DNA of 42,174 bases from CAYJLC01 sp964370735 (GCA_964370735.1 CAYJLC010000016.1:1-42174); one strand, 5' to 3'. Numbered from the stretch's first letter, positions 6,977-16,446 are shown. A program made the numbers and translations. The notes: generated from the sequence alone by a model not told the origin.

Positions 6977-8748
6977 CTAAAAATTAAAATACACAGACGC
7001 GTGAAAAACGTCGCTTGTCGCTTCAAATTTTGCCAAACCACCATGTTTATTTGCGATATTTTTTATAGATGCTGTGCCAATGCCAAGCCCTTTTCGCTTC
7101 GTTGACATCAAATGTCCATCTTTATTTTCTAATACACCATCAAAACTGTTATCCACTGTCACCACAAAAGTGCCATTGTAAATTTTGCTATTAAGAATAA
7201 TAAATTTATTCGAACTATTTAACGAAAAGTTCGCATCAAATGCATTTTCTAATAAATTTGCGAAAATAACACACAATTCACTGTCGGTTGTCTCTTTTGA
7301 TTTAAAAGGCACATCAATATTTATAGAAATATTAATATTTTTTTCATTACATAGGGTATAATAATGCGAAACAATAGTATTTACTGCTATATTGTCACAA
7401 AAAATCTCTTGTCCATTTGGTATATCAGCTTCAATATCGCTCAAATATTCTAGTAATTTATCACTTTCATCGGCAAGTGCTCTAATAACTTTTAATTGAT
7501 GTCGAAAGTCATGTNNNNNNNNNNAACAAGTTGCATATATTTTTTCTGCTCACTTGCTTGTATTTCCATTAATTTAACCCTGTATTCTAGTTCATGCTTA
7601 CTAACTCTAAGTTCCAAAATGTCTTTTGCATAAAAATTCCCGATATATATAACAGAAATAGTGAAAAATATGATACCGACTTGAAAAACCGAAGAAAACA
7701 CATTTGTAAACTCTACTCTATAATTTAATAATTCCATAATTGATGAAAGAGTTAAAATTGCTAGTGGAAAAGCTATTCTTATAGCATTCTTTTCTCTAAA
7801 TCTAACAGCTTCAATTATAGTGTAAGTCGTTAAAATTGTTAGTGAAAGTGGCAAAATAATATGAAAATAGTACAGATTAGTCGAAAATGACATAATATCG
7901 AAATATTGTAATGCAAATGCTATAACACACGAAAACATTACATAAAAATATGTAAATTTAAGCAGTTTTGGATTTCTAAACGACACAAAATTCATAGTAA
8001 ATTTCAAAATTGTAACTGTGATTAAATACAAGCCTATAAATGCTAACAGATATAAAAAAGTATGATTTTTAATAAAAATGCCTGTTAAGTTGTATTCTCC
8101 AAACGACCAACAGCCCGTAGCTAGCAAGAAAAATCCCAGCCACATAAAAATTTTATGATTATTTCCAACGATAAATGAGAATATTGCTATGAATAACACT
8201 ATTACGGCAAGAATTAATTGTAGTAGTGAAAATAAAAGTGGTAAACCCTGTTGAGTTAATAAATGATTTAAAATATCTGTGTATTGCCCTATAATCGGTG
8301 GGTGCACTATGAGTGACGTTCTTGAATTAGGCGATAAAAACTCCATCCTAAGTTCAGCTACCCCAGTTTCATTAGGCAATTTTACAATCGATACACCTGT
8401 CGCAGGGTCAATCATAAACGATGGATATGTTCCTTCTGCACCAAATTCATAGATTAAAATATCATCAATATAAACTGTGAGTGGCGCATATACACTTTTT
8501 AAATAAATATAATCATTAAGTTTGTAGTCTACATCCATAGTTACTACCACTTTAGTATTTCCTTCTAAATCTACAAATGTATGTGGAAGTTCAATACTTT
8601 TGTTATCAGAAATTACTTCTTTAACATAATTTACTTCCCCTAAATCTGTACGAGCAATAGGTGTGCCTAATGCACTGATTATTAAAAGCAAAATAAATAC
8701 CACGAGCAGGATATTTATACTTCTCTCAAAAATCTTGGAAATTTTCAT
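6977..8748 (-). CDS. GHKL sensor histidine kinase with 7-TM sensor module, interrupted by an assembly gap
   Basis: One gene, although a run of ten Ns (7515-7524) breaks the frame. The N-terminal part (8748 to 7525) has a membrane helix, an extracytoplasmic beta-sandwich-like sensor region and about seven membrane helices (7TMR-DISM style), then a cytosolic coiled coil ending KKYMQLV. After the gap the frame resumes with HDFRHQLKVI (His codon at 7511-7513), the phosphoacceptor box of GHKL kinases. The ATPase domain follows with an N-box (NLLENAFDA) and a G-box (KGLGIGTASI). The apparent frameshift reflects the arbitrary gap length. It is transcribed after the response regulator, 2 bp away, with AGGGGG before its ATG. 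It phosphorylates that regulator on sensing an unknown envelope signal. Confidence 0.85.
7515..7524. other. Assembly gap (10 Ns)
   Basis: Ten unknown bases lie inside the histidine kinase gene, between its linker coiled coil and its histidine box. The number of Ns is probably a placeholder, since the frames on the two sides do not join at this length. Confidence 0.95.
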
Positions 8749-8750
8749 AA

Positions 8751-9464
8751 TTACCCCCTAGTTTTTATAAACAAATAATTCTCAAAATCCCTTTTATGTT
8801 TAGAAAAACTCTCTCTGCGTATGTATACATTAGATTTATTTGTCATCTCAAACACTAATAATTCAGCATTTATATTTTTCACATAAGATAAATTCACGAT
8901 ATAACTCTTATGGCAATTCAAAAAATCTGATGTAAGCATTGGTTGTATCTCGCTAAGTTTTGTATTTGTCGTGATAATTTCGCCATTTGCTAAATAAATT
9001 AGTACCTTTCTTGATTTTTGCTCTAGGTACATAATATGGGATAATAAAATCCTCATATTCTTCCTGTTTGATACTATTTCTAAATACGGAGCATTGTTTT
9101 TTTTCATTAATGTGAAATCTATAAGCTCTAGTAATTCAGTTTTTTCAACAGGTTTTTCGAGATATTTTAATGCATTTAAGCGATAGCTTGCGCGCGTATG
9201 TTCGAGACTTGAAGTTTGAAATGCTACACAAATTTCTGAGTCAATCATCCTAACATCGCTTACAATCTCAATCCCCGTAATATCTCCTAAGTAAATATCC
9301 ATAATCAAAAGGTCAAAAACGCCTCTTTTAAATGTATCTAAAAATTCTTTCCCAGATGAAAATGTCTGGTAAGTTATAGAGGCACCATGATTTTCTATAA
9401 TAGATATAAGATGGTTTAGTTCTAAATCATTGTCTTCACATATTGCTATATGTAGTTTATTCAA
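8751..9464 (-). CDS. LytTR-family response regulator
   Basis: The protein has about 237 residues: an N-terminal receiver domain and a C-terminal LytTR DNA-binding domain (roughly the last 105 residues). The acidic pair E-D in ICEDND, the phosphoacceptor Asp in LLIMDIYLGD and the Lys in YLEKPV are all present. The LytTR part shows the usual ILLSHIMYLEQ and FLNCHKSYIVNL motifs. A GTG at 9473 is in frame, but it overlaps the AAAGGAG ribosome site. The TTG at 9464 has that site at normal spacing and is preferred. A promoter lies at 9493-9522. Its target genes are unknown; the polysaccharide operon next door is a natural candidate. Confidence 0.9.
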   Translation of the reverse strand: MNKLHIAICEDNDLELNHLISIIENHGASITYQTFSSGKEFLDTFKRGVFDLLIMDIYLGDITGIEIVSDVRMIDSEICVAFQTSSLEHTRASYRLNALKYLEKPVEKTELLELIDFTLMKKNNAPYLEIVSNRKNMRILLSHIMYLEQKSRKVLIYLANGEIITTNTKLSEIQPMLTSDFLNCHKSYIVNLSYVKNINAELLVFEMTNKSNVYIRRESFSKHKRDFENYLFIKTRG

Positions 9465-9492
9465 TCTAAGCACTCCTTTTAAACTTTATTTA

Positions 9493-9522
9493 ATCATATC
9501 ATAGGTCTATCACATTTGTCAA
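9493..9522 (-). promoter_or_regulatory. Promoter of the two-component genes
   Basis: On the minus strand TTGACA (complement of 9517-9522) and TATGAT (complement of 9493-9498) are 18 bp apart, directly upstream of the response regulator. Confidence 0.65.
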
Positions 9523-9530
9523 ACGCATAG

Positions 9531-9566
9531 AAAATTAGTACAAGCAATAATTCTCACTTGTACTAA
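9531..9566 (-). terminator. Terminator of the polysaccharide operon
   Basis: TTAGTACAAG and CTTGTACTAA (9535-9544 and 9557-9566) form a 10-bp perfect stem. Reading on the minus strand, TTTT follows directly. A smaller stem, GTCAC/GTGAC, lies just before it, and the glycosyltransferase stop is 38 bp upstream. Confidence 0.6.
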
Positions 9567-9603
9567 TAAACTGTCACTACTGTGACGATATTTTGCGTAA
9601 AAT

Positions 9604-11919
9604 TTAAACAATTGCAAAAATATTTAGATGTTTTTCTCTTAATTTCGTTGCAACTGAAACCCAATCTTCAACTTCGAATAATGTTCTATCTTTGTCAATA
9701 TCACGAACAAAATTCGCTTTTACTAAAATATCGTCTGTTATATAAAATTCAAGTGTCGCACTATTCGACGATGCCGTCAAATATCTGCCATTAAAATCAA
9801 AAACAAAGAAGGTTGTATCATTTGTAGTTACAAATTTCTTGTCTAAAGTTACACGAGGTAAAACCCTGTTTGAAGTAATAGATTTTTTTGATTTCGAGCG
9901 AATAAACCTAATTAAATCGCCAAGTCCACTTGTTTTAATACTTGTTGCAAACACAAAATCTCTGTCATATATAAAAGCAAAATAGTTCGACCTATTTTCT
10001 TCGTCAATTTCAGAAATGAAAAGATTATATTTACACGTTGTTTCATCAACAAAATGCGTATGAACAATTTTTGTGTTCATAGTCACATTATAGTTTCTAT
10101 CAGTCAGCTTAATTATTAAATGGTCATCATAATTAAAGAAAATCGGATGTTTTAACGTGATTGATAGGCCTGTTTCAGAAATATCATTAACGACTGCACG
10201 CAGTACATGGTCACCCTCGATTACTTCTACTGGCAGTGAAGCTTCAAAACGCTCACTATCACGATAATTCACTCTTCCTGTCATAAAAATTATGCTCATT
10301 AATAGAAAATACGAATTAAGTGCCAACCAATATAATATGATAACGTTAAAATATTGCTTTTCAAAAATTATGCTATTTATTAAAAATACGATACCAATAC
10401 AGCCTGAAACAAAGAAAATAATATTTGGAATTGCATAGCTAAATTCACTGTTTTTTGACGTGTTAAAGCTTTTTTGTGTTACATTAAATTTCTTTAGTCT
10501 TACACCAAATGCTTCAAATAAAATCGGTAAAAATAGATATGGTGCTAGAATTGTATCTATCGTATTACTCCATCTAAAGTCAATTTTACCACGCGAAAGT
10601 CGTCGCAAACTTAAATTATATATCACATAAGCTGGAAAACCTATTAGCAAATACTGATAAATATCTAAGTTTACCACCACAATGCCAAACACTGCGTATA
10701 AAATTGGTGCAAAAATATATATTGTCCTTCTAAAAAATGCTGTCCAATATAATAGGCATGCAAAGTACGAAAGTTTCGAGGCTAGTGGTATTTTTGCAAA
10801 GAAAAATTCTGGTTTGAATAGAGTTTGCACACAACCACGCCCCCAGCGAACACGTTGTTTTATTAAACTCTCTATTGTTGTTGGAGAAAGCCCAGAAACT
10901 AGTGGGTCTGGTATCGCAAAACACATATACCCTTTTGCTTGAATATCCATACCTGTTGCAAAATCTTCTGTGATTGTGCCTGTTCGTATTCCACCAACTT
11001 CTTCTAAAGCCTCACGCGATATAACTGTGTTCGAGCCTGCATAAATTGGTGAATTTGTAGCATTTTTTCCTACATTTACTTCCCTAAAGAAATAATCTTG
11101 TTCGTTTGGAATATTTTTTTCTGCAAACAGATTGAACTGAAACATATCTGGATTATAAAATGTTTGTGGTGTTTGAACAAACCCAATTTTTTCTGACGGG
11201 TCAATTTCGCTTTTAGTTTTCATAGTAAAACTACCGTCTTTATTTCTTTTAACCTTAGGCAAGAAGAAATATGGCACTGTTTTCATTAAAAACTCACTTT
11301 TTGGTATCATATCGGCATCTAATGTGACAATTAACGGGCTATTTGTCTTGCTTATTGCATTATTCAAATTCCCTGCTTTTGCGTGTTTATTATTGATTAT
11401 AGTGATATAACCAACACCTAAATCATCGGCAAGTTTCCTAACTTCGCTCCTGTTTGTGTCATCGCAAATGTAGATATGAACCTTATTTTTATCTGGATAT
11501 TTTAAAAATTTGCAAGAATTGACTGTTTTATAAAGAAGTTCCACTTCCTCGGTATGTGTCGCTATAAAAACATCAACATCTGGATATAGCTCATGTGGAA
11601 CTACTGGCATCTCTGGTAAAACGCTATCGTCGTAGGCGTTTTGATTAAGTATGCTTTCAATAACAGCTATTAGTTCTGAAGAAAATAGTAAAATCCCAAA
11701 AATTAACGTCAATATCCCTTGGTCTACTGGTAATGTAAAAATTGCTCTCCATACGATATAAATGATAGAAGATATCGCCATTACATAGAATAGAAATTTT
11801 CTTCTTTGAGCACCTTTGCTATATTTCTTCCTTGTTTTTTTCCTATATTTTGCCGAAGTATCGTTTTCATCTTTTGAAAATAAATCATAAACTACTTCAT
11901 CGTTTTTTTTATTTTGCAC
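9604..11919 (-). CDS. BcsA-like family 2 glycosyltransferase with PilZ domain
   Basis: This membrane enzyme likely polymerises UDP-sugars into a cellulose-like beta-glucan and exports it. With the preferred GTG start it has 771 residues. Features in order are N-terminal membrane helices; the GT2 domain with DAD (D201, D203), TED (T317-D319) and QxxRW (Q355-W359); further membrane helices; and a PilZ domain with RxxxR (R553, R557) and NDISETG (578-584), the c-di-GMP-binding signature. An in-frame ATG at 11961 exists inside the upstream gene. However, GTG 11919 has AAAGGAGG at ideal spacing and shares one base with the upstream TAG stop, so it is the likelier start. It is the last gene of the operon. 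The polymer's exact identity is inferred. Confidence 0.9.
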   Translation of the reverse strand: MQNKKNDEVVYDLFSKDENDTSAKYRKKTRKKYSKGAQRRKFLFYVMAISSIIYIVWRAIFTLPVDQGILTLIFGILLFSSELIAVIESILNQNAYDDSVLPEMPVVPHELYPDVDVFIATHTEEVELLYKTVNSCKFLKYPDKNKVHIYICDDTNRSEVRKLADDLGVGYITIINNKHAKAGNLNNAISKTNSPLIVTLDADMIPKSEFLMKTVPYFFLPKVKRNKDGSFTMKTKSEIDPSEKIGFVQTPQTFYNPDMFQFNLFAEKNIPNEQDYFFREVNVGKNATNSPIYAGSNTVISREALEEVGGIRTGTITEDFATGMDIQAKGYMCFAIPDPLVSGLSPTTIESLIKQRVRWGRGCVQTLFKPEFFFAKIPLASKLSYFACLLYWTAFFRRTIYIFAPILYAVFGIVVVNLDIYQYLLIGFPAYVIYNLSLRRLSRGKIDFRWSNTIDTILAPYLFLPILFEAFGVRLKKFNVTQKSFNTSKNSEFSYAIPNIIFFVSGCIGIVFLINSIIFEKQYFNVIILYWLALNSYFLLMSIIFMTGRVNYRDSERFEASLPVEVIEGDHVLRAVVNDISETGLSITLKHPIFFNYDDHLIIKLTDRNYNVTMNTKIVHTHFVDETTCKYNLFISEIDEENRSNYFAFIYDRDFVFATSIKTSGLGDLIRFIRSKSKKSITSNRVLPRVTLDKKFVTTNDTTFFVFDFNGRYLTASSNSATLEFYITDDILVKANFVRDIDKDRTLFEVEDWVSVATKLREKHLNIFAIV

Positions 11920-13565
11920 TAATTCATCCTCCTTTGAAGTATCACGACAGACGCAAGCCATACCACGATAAATGCATAGCCTAAATAAGCACTCCAGTCA
12001 ATTTCTACTTCTTCTCCGGTGTTAAAACTAGGTTCTGAGAACTGATATAGGCTATCAATATGCCCGTCTAACCAACTGCTATGCTTAAAATATGCTTCTC
12101 TTATTTTATCAACTTCTTCGCTATATGTAGTCTTTTCAGCCGTTGATTGGTCTTCATACTCAAACGCATTGTATAGATTTGCACTATAATAATATCCCCA
12201 TCTATCCCACTCACGATCTATTGAAGTTCCTAAATGAGCCTCTGTTGTTTCTATTAAATTTGTGATACGCTCATCTGATAATTCATTTTCTCTTAACTCA
12301 TGATATCGCGCTACAAGCCCACTTATAAACCAAGGGTCTTGCAACAATTTATCAAACCAAGGTGCCTGATGGAATGCTGTCGCCTCGAAATTCCCTTCGA
12401 TAAATCTATCGTTATTAAAAGCTAAGTCGAAGTCCCAAATAGGTCCCATTATAATTTCTCCAGAGTAATCGCTATGAAAATAAGTCGAGTTAAATCCTGC
12501 ATCATAATTCATAAATAACTCGTTTAAAATAAAATAATCTTGAAAAGACTGAACGTCAATAAAATCTTTATACTGAGAAAAAATTTCAGGGTCGTCTGAA
12601 TAAAGTGCTCTTTCAAAGTCGCTGATTTTGTCGCTTAAAAGTTGCAAATCATCGTTATTTATGTTATTTGGATACAATATTTCGATAAATCCAGGCGTTA
12701 AATCATTTTGTTTGCCATAATTATCTAGAAATACCCCATCTTCTGAAAATCTATCTCTTTTCATAATAAAAGTTGCATGGTTTTTGCTATTTGCCGAATA
12801 ACGCGAAATATCAACCCTATCAGAACTTCTTTCTATTGATTCCATTAGCAAATATAATCCTTGATACTCATACCCACTATCGTTTTTAATTAAAACTTCC
12901 ACGTATTTTGTATCTGGCGTATTTGGGCTTATTTCTCCCGCTAAAGTATATGCAATATAGTTTCTCATCATGGTACTATCAGAAAAAGCACCGTTTAATA
13001 CCCACTCATGCCCCTCGCCAATATCCAAAACTTGCATATCTTTATTTAGATATTCTTCGTCGGTTAAAACCACTTTGTATTGCTTTTTGTCATAACCTTG
13101 CGAAGTATTTCCACGAATAGACACTAAAACATCCGATGTTAAAGACGGTGTGTCCGAAGCTTTATTTACATCATTTTCGTTATCAATGATAGACACAACA
13201 CTTTTTGTCGATTGTTCTATTCCTTCAATCGCTACCATATAGCCTTTTTCGCCGTCCCATTCCATACTTTTATGTATTTCGTCACTTCCTACATCTATTA
13301 TTACAATTGGAATTTCAGAAGAAAAGTTTTCGTCTACAAAAATTTTCTTGTCCCAATATGTAGTTGTCCCATAGTCAAATTCAATCATAGGAAAATCATC
13401 GCTATCTTCTATCGCAAAAGAAGATAAATCGGTAGCTTTATCGGTATTTTCGGCAGGTGGTAAGTAACTATATGTGCTTACATGTGAATTCATATAAACA
13501 TTAACTCCGATTGCTACTACAAAGGCAAAGCCAGCAACCGTTAGCATTACTTTTTTTCTATTCAT
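11919..13565 (-). CDS. CotH-type kinase, membrane anchored at both ends
   Basis: The protein is 548 residues. An N-terminal signal-anchor helix (about 5-25) and a C-terminal helix ending in QRRMN flank a CotH-like atypical kinase domain. Family motifs are visible: RGNTS (151-155), HEWVLNGAFSDSTMMRN, YQGLYLLMESIE and the metal-binding WDFD (D378, D380). CotH of Bacillus phosphorylates spore coat proteins. Here the positive-inside pattern at both ends puts the kinase domain outside the membrane, where ATP is scarce, so the substrate and donor are unclear. It starts 1 bp after the DUF4956 gene and overlaps the glycosyltransferase start by one base. A role in modifying the polysaccharide or its machinery is inferred. 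Confidence 0.88.
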   Translation of the reverse strand: MNRKKVMLTVAGFAFVVAIGVNVYMNSHVSTYSYLPPAENTDKATDLSSFAIEDSDDFPMIEFDYGTTTYWDKKIFVDENFSSEIPIVIIDVGSDEIHKSMEWDGEKGYMVAIEGIEQSTKSVVSIIDNENDVNKASDTPSLTSDVLVSIRGNTSQGYDKKQYKVVLTDEEYLNKDMQVLDIGEGHEWVLNGAFSDSTMMRNYIAYTLAGEISPNTPDTKYVEVLIKNDSGYEYQGLYLLMESIERSSDRVDISRYSANSKNHATFIMKRDRFSEDGVFLDNYGKQNDLTPGFIEILYPNNINNDDLQLLSDKISDFERALYSDDPEIFSQYKDFIDVQSFQDYFILNELFMNYDAGFNSTYFHSDYSGEIIMGPIWDFDLAFNNDRFIEGNFEATAFHQAPWFDKLLQDPWFISGLVARYHELRENELSDERITNLIETTEAHLGTSIDREWDRWGYYYSANLYNAFEYEDQSTAEKTTYSEEVDKIREAYFKHSSWLDGHIDSLYQFSEPSFNTGEEVEIDWSAYLGYAFIVVWLASVVILQRRMN

Positions 13566-13566
13566 A

Positions 13567-14250
13567 CTATCTTGTCATTTCATCCATTTGCATTACAATA
13601 CTTAATCTTTGTAATTGGATTTTTTCTTTTAAATATACTGCAAACGTTGAATTATTTTGTTTTTTTGATTTATCTATAATTTTTTCTGTAACTTCGTAAA
13701 TATACTCAACAGATTTATCGTTTATATTTTGCATAGAAAATCTTGCTTTTCCTTTGAAATAAATTTGAATTTCTTTTTCAAACGTTTCAGCTTGGCTTAA
13801 ATCTAACTCTGCAATAACTAAATATCTGTCATTGCTTTTTACAGCACTAAAAATAAGCATAGCTATGAAAATCACACCTGAACCAACAAGCGCTATTATG
13901 TATGATTGAACTCCACAACAAATACCAACAGCTATACTCCAAAAGATATACGTCGTATCTCTTGGGTCTTTTATAGCAGTACGAAATCTTACTATCGATA
14001 ATGCCCCTACCATACCTAATGATAATGCCACATTACTACCAATAACGCTCATAACTAAAGTAGTGATAAGTGTTAACATAATCAGTGAAACATTGAATCT
14101 ACCATTGTATGAAGCGCCTGAATGGCAAAATTTATATGCTATAAAAATCATTATTCCTATTGCAAATGCCATAATAAAGCTCATTACTACTGAATCTAAT
14201 TGTACTGAAATAGCCTCAGCATCTAAATAATTTAAAATATCGTTTCTCAT
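13567..14250 (-). CDS. DUF4956 membrane protein
   Basis: The protein is 227 residues with about four membrane helices (roughly 22-42, 54-85, 100-135), including the conserved block ALSIVRFRTAIKDPRDT that marks DUF4956 proteins. A soluble C-terminal domain follows from about residue 140. DUF4956 genes are frequently found beside VTC-domain and CotH genes, as here, but the biochemical role is not known to me. The gene sits between the VTC gene (18 bp upstream) and the CotH gene (1 bp downstream), so stoichiometric co-production is likely. Confidence 0.85.
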   Translation of the reverse strand: MRNDILNYLDAEAISVQLDSVVMSFIMAFAIGIMIFIAYKFCHSGASYNGRFNVSLIMLTLITTLVMSVIGSNVALSLGMVGALSIVRFRTAIKDPRDTTYIFWSIAVGICCGVQSYIIALVGSGVIFIAMLIFSAVKSNDRYLVIAELDLSQAETFEKEIQIYFKGKARFSMQNINDKSVEYIYEVTEKIIDKSKKQNNSTFAVYLKEKIQLQRLSIVMQMDEMTR

Positions 14251-14268
14251 TCCCTTAAACTCTCCTCT

Positions 14269-14958
14269 TTATCGTTTGTCTTGTCTTGCTAAAATATATT
14301 TGCTAATGGCACATTCAGCTAAATTAAATGTGTCAATTGCATTTCTTACAGGTTGAAGCAAAAATTCATTATATTTCACTTCTAAAATTGGTGCGTGCAC
14401 TACTGGGCTTAATACCACCGAGTCTTCAAATAATCTAAAATCAGTAAAAGTATATCTGATATTGCTATCGAAAGTAATTCTGATTTCGTTTGTCGGTGAC
14501 ATAAAAGCAAGCCTTGAATATGTAAGCAAGCATTTTGGTCTATAACATTCCCTTGTCATTACACTGTAAAGATAATTTGCAAACTCGCTATTTATCTTTA
14601 GCAGTGGTGAAAAATCACGATTTATAAGCCTTTCTGCATCTTCTCGGCTCAATGAAAGCACACGCTTTCTTTGAAGTGCACCTTCTTTTTGCTTGAGCTC
14701 TAATTTTGCAGTAGGACTATTTGTGTCATAAATCCGTAAACGTATCTTTTTTCTTAACAAATCTCCGTCTATTTTATTAAAATAATCGGAATCTAAATAA
14801 CTGTCAAAATATAATGTTCTAACAGTGTAACCAAGCTCATTTTTCGAGTTTGCGTCTTTTTTTAGCACATTATTTAGTCTACTCTTTAAACACATAGTTT
14901 GCTTATTTGTTATAAAATATTTCTTTTCGGTTCTAAAAACCGAGATAATATCTGCCAT
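14269..14958 (-). CDS. VTC-domain protein (polyphosphate polymerase-like)
   Basis: The protein is 229 residues and spans essentially one VTC/CYTH-like tunnel domain. Characteristic basic and acidic strands are present: FRTEKKYFI near the N-terminus, TVRTLYFDS, KKIRLRIYD and AKLELKQKEG, with a late ILEVKYNEFL strand. In yeast Vtc4 this fold makes polyphosphate from ATP. Bacterial versions beside CotH and DUF4956 are of unsettled function. There is no membrane segment. The ATG overlaps the GH5 stop by one base (TAATG) and AAGGAGG lies just upstream, so the two are translationally coupled. Confidence 0.85.
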   Translation of the reverse strand: MADIISVFRTEKKYFITNKQTMCLKSRLNNVLKKDANSKNELGYTVRTLYFDSYLDSDYFNKIDGDLLRKKIRLRIYDTNSPTAKLELKQKEGALQRKRVLSLSREDAERLINRDFSPLLKINSEFANYLYSVMTRECYRPKCLLTYSRLAFMSPTNEIRITFDSNIRYTFTDFRLFEDSVVLSPVVHAPILEVKYNEFLLQPVRNAIDTFNLAECAISKYILARQDKR

Positions 14959-15992
14959 TAATCCTCCTTGTCTAATAGTACGGAAACCATTTCCTCATCC
15001 CATTCCCCTGTTTCTAAGTCAAATATGCCAAAATTATGACCTAATTCCCAATATGTATACGAAAAATCGTACTTTTTCGCCATCTTAACTATGTCTTCAG
15101 TCCATTTAATACGCGATTCTCTCGGTGCTGTTTTCACAACTCCGAACTCACCTAGCAAAACTTCGACGTTATTTTCTTTTGCAAAGTCACTTGCTATTTT
15201 AAATTTTTTCTCGAGTTCTTCTAGGTCTTCTTCGCTTCCAAGCCAGTGAATTTCTCCGTCTAATTCATAATCACTATGATTTTCGTCATTTTGAAACGCA
15301 AATTCTAATGGGGTATAATAATGGAATGTCACAATTAAATTATTATCTTTCGGCAAAACTAGGTCGTCAAAGGCTTCTACAATTGCAGTTCTTGCAGTTG
15401 AAACTATAATTTTTCGTGTTTCATTTGTTTCCCTTATAATCGATATAGTTTTTGCCACCATTTCATTCCATTTTTCTGGCGTAATATCGTCTTTAGGCTC
15501 GTTTAATATTTCAAAAACAAGCTCTTTTGGCATTTCTTTATATCTTATACTAATCTGCTCCCACATTTCGTAAAAAGCTCTTTCATAGTCAAAATCATCT
15601 GGAAGATTTTTATCCTCATCGATAGCCTCAGCATCAACTAGCTCTACAAAATGATGCATATCAATGATAATTATTAAATCAATCGACAGCGCATATTCAA
15701 TATAACCATCAATTTCTTGCATAAATTCTTCGTCTAGCATGTAATTTTCATCTATGTAATCAGAAAATCTAATAGGCAAACGAACAGTATCAAATCCTTG
15801 TTCTTTTATGTAATCTAGAAGGCTATTTTCCATAGTAACGCCCCAATCTTTTCCTTTTGGCGCGTCTAGTGCATTTCCAATTGATATTCCGTTTTCCATA
15901 TTCACTCCATCATTTCTAAAGCTTAGCAATGATATTAAACCAATTATGGCTAAAACTATCGATATATATTTTAGTGAAGATAACATTTTCAT
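14958..15992 (-). CDS. GH5 endoglucanase of the polysaccharide operon
   Basis: The protein is 344 residues with an N-terminal signal-anchor helix (about 8-25) and a GH5 (cellulase) TIM barrel. Visible motifs are RLPIRF, DMHHF, the acid/base LNEP (E165) and the nucleophile LGEFG (E282). It should cleave beta-1,4-glucan on the outer face of the membrane, as BcsZ or the clostridial CcsZ does beside cellulose synthases. A TTG five codons earlier (16007) is in frame, but ATG 15992 has AGGAGG at good spacing. It is the first gene of the five-gene operon, with a candidate promoter at 16083-16111. Trimming or release of the polymer is the inferred role. Confidence 0.9.
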   Translation of the reverse strand: MKMLSSLKYISIVLAIIGLISLLSFRNDGVNMENGISIGNALDAPKGKDWGVTMENSLLDYIKEQGFDTVRLPIRFSDYIDENYMLDEEFMQEIDGYIEYALSIDLIIIIDMHHFVELVDAEAIDEDKNLPDDFDYERAFYEMWEQISIRYKEMPKELVFEILNEPKDDITPEKWNEMVAKTISIIRETNETRKIIVSTARTAIVEAFDDLVLPKDNNLIVTFHYYTPLEFAFQNDENHSDYELDGEIHWLGSEEDLEELEKKFKIASDFAKENNVEVLLGEFGVVKTAPRESRIKWTEDIVKMAKKYDFSYTYWELGHNFGIFDLETGEWDEEMVSVLLDKED

Positions 15993-16082
15993 AATACCTC
16001 CTATCAAAACACTTTTATTTAGCTAAAACACTTGTATTTGCTTAAATTTATAAAAAAGCGAATAACTCACCTATTATATATA

Positions 16083-16111
16083 ATAATATCATTTTTTATG
16101 ATTTTTGTTAA
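16083..16111 (-). promoter_or_regulatory. Candidate promoter of the polysaccharide operon
   Basis: On the minus strand TTAACA (complement of 16106-16111), 17 bp and TATTAT (complement of 16083-16088) are found about 90 bp upstream of the GH5 ATG. The region is very AT-rich, so chance matches are easy. Confidence 0.45.
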
Positions 16112-16407
16112 TTACTAAAAAAGCAAAGTAAAGTGTTAAAATTGGTAATTTACAAATTTGCATTTATATGTTATAATATATGGCTCAAAATCTAACTTTA
16201 TAAATAAGCCCGCCTTTAATAATAAGTAATTAGCTATATGGTCATAAAAAATGTAGTATTCTTCTCATTTTTTTGCCTTATTGCATAATTAAAATGCATA
16301 TTTTGTTTCAATCAACTTATCTCAAGGTAACTTCTGATTTGTGTTATTTTACTTTTGTTTGTGCAATATCAACAATAACTACACCTTTTTTTTGTTTAAA
16401 ATAAATC
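16112..16407. other. AT-rich divergent intergenic region
   Basis: This is the central part of the roughly 480-bp gap between the divergent polysaccharide and LacI operons. It holds an extra plus-strand promoter (16149-16177) and a 16-codon open frame at 16238-16288 without a ribosome site. I found no tRNA, riboswitch fold or larger gene. Confidence 0.5.
16149..16177 (+). promoter_or_regulatory. Distal plus-strand promoter
   Basis: TTTACA (16149-16154), 17 bp and a perfect TATAAT (16172-16177). It would give a leader of about 290 nt before the LacI gene, or drive a small RNA. Confidence 0.5.
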
Positions 16408-16436
16408 TTGCAAGGAAAAATTAGATATGCTATAAT
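16408..16436 (+). promoter_or_regulatory. Proximal promoter of the LacI/GH30 operon
   Basis: TTGCAA (16408-16413), 17 bp and a perfect TATAAT (16431-16436). Transcription would begin near 16443, immediately before the operator-like palindrome. Confidence 0.65.
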
Positions 16437-16446
16437 AAATTATCAA

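Noticed and set aside
6977..7444. A separate small ATPase-domain gene beside a truncated membrane sensor gene
   Set aside because: The apparent split is caused by the ten Ns. The frame upstream of 7444 continues in register to the HDFRHQ box, so this is one kinase gene.
16238..16288. A 16-codon hydrophobic leader peptide before the LacI operon
   Set aside because: There is no ribosome-binding site, and such short frames are expected by chance in AT-rich DNA.
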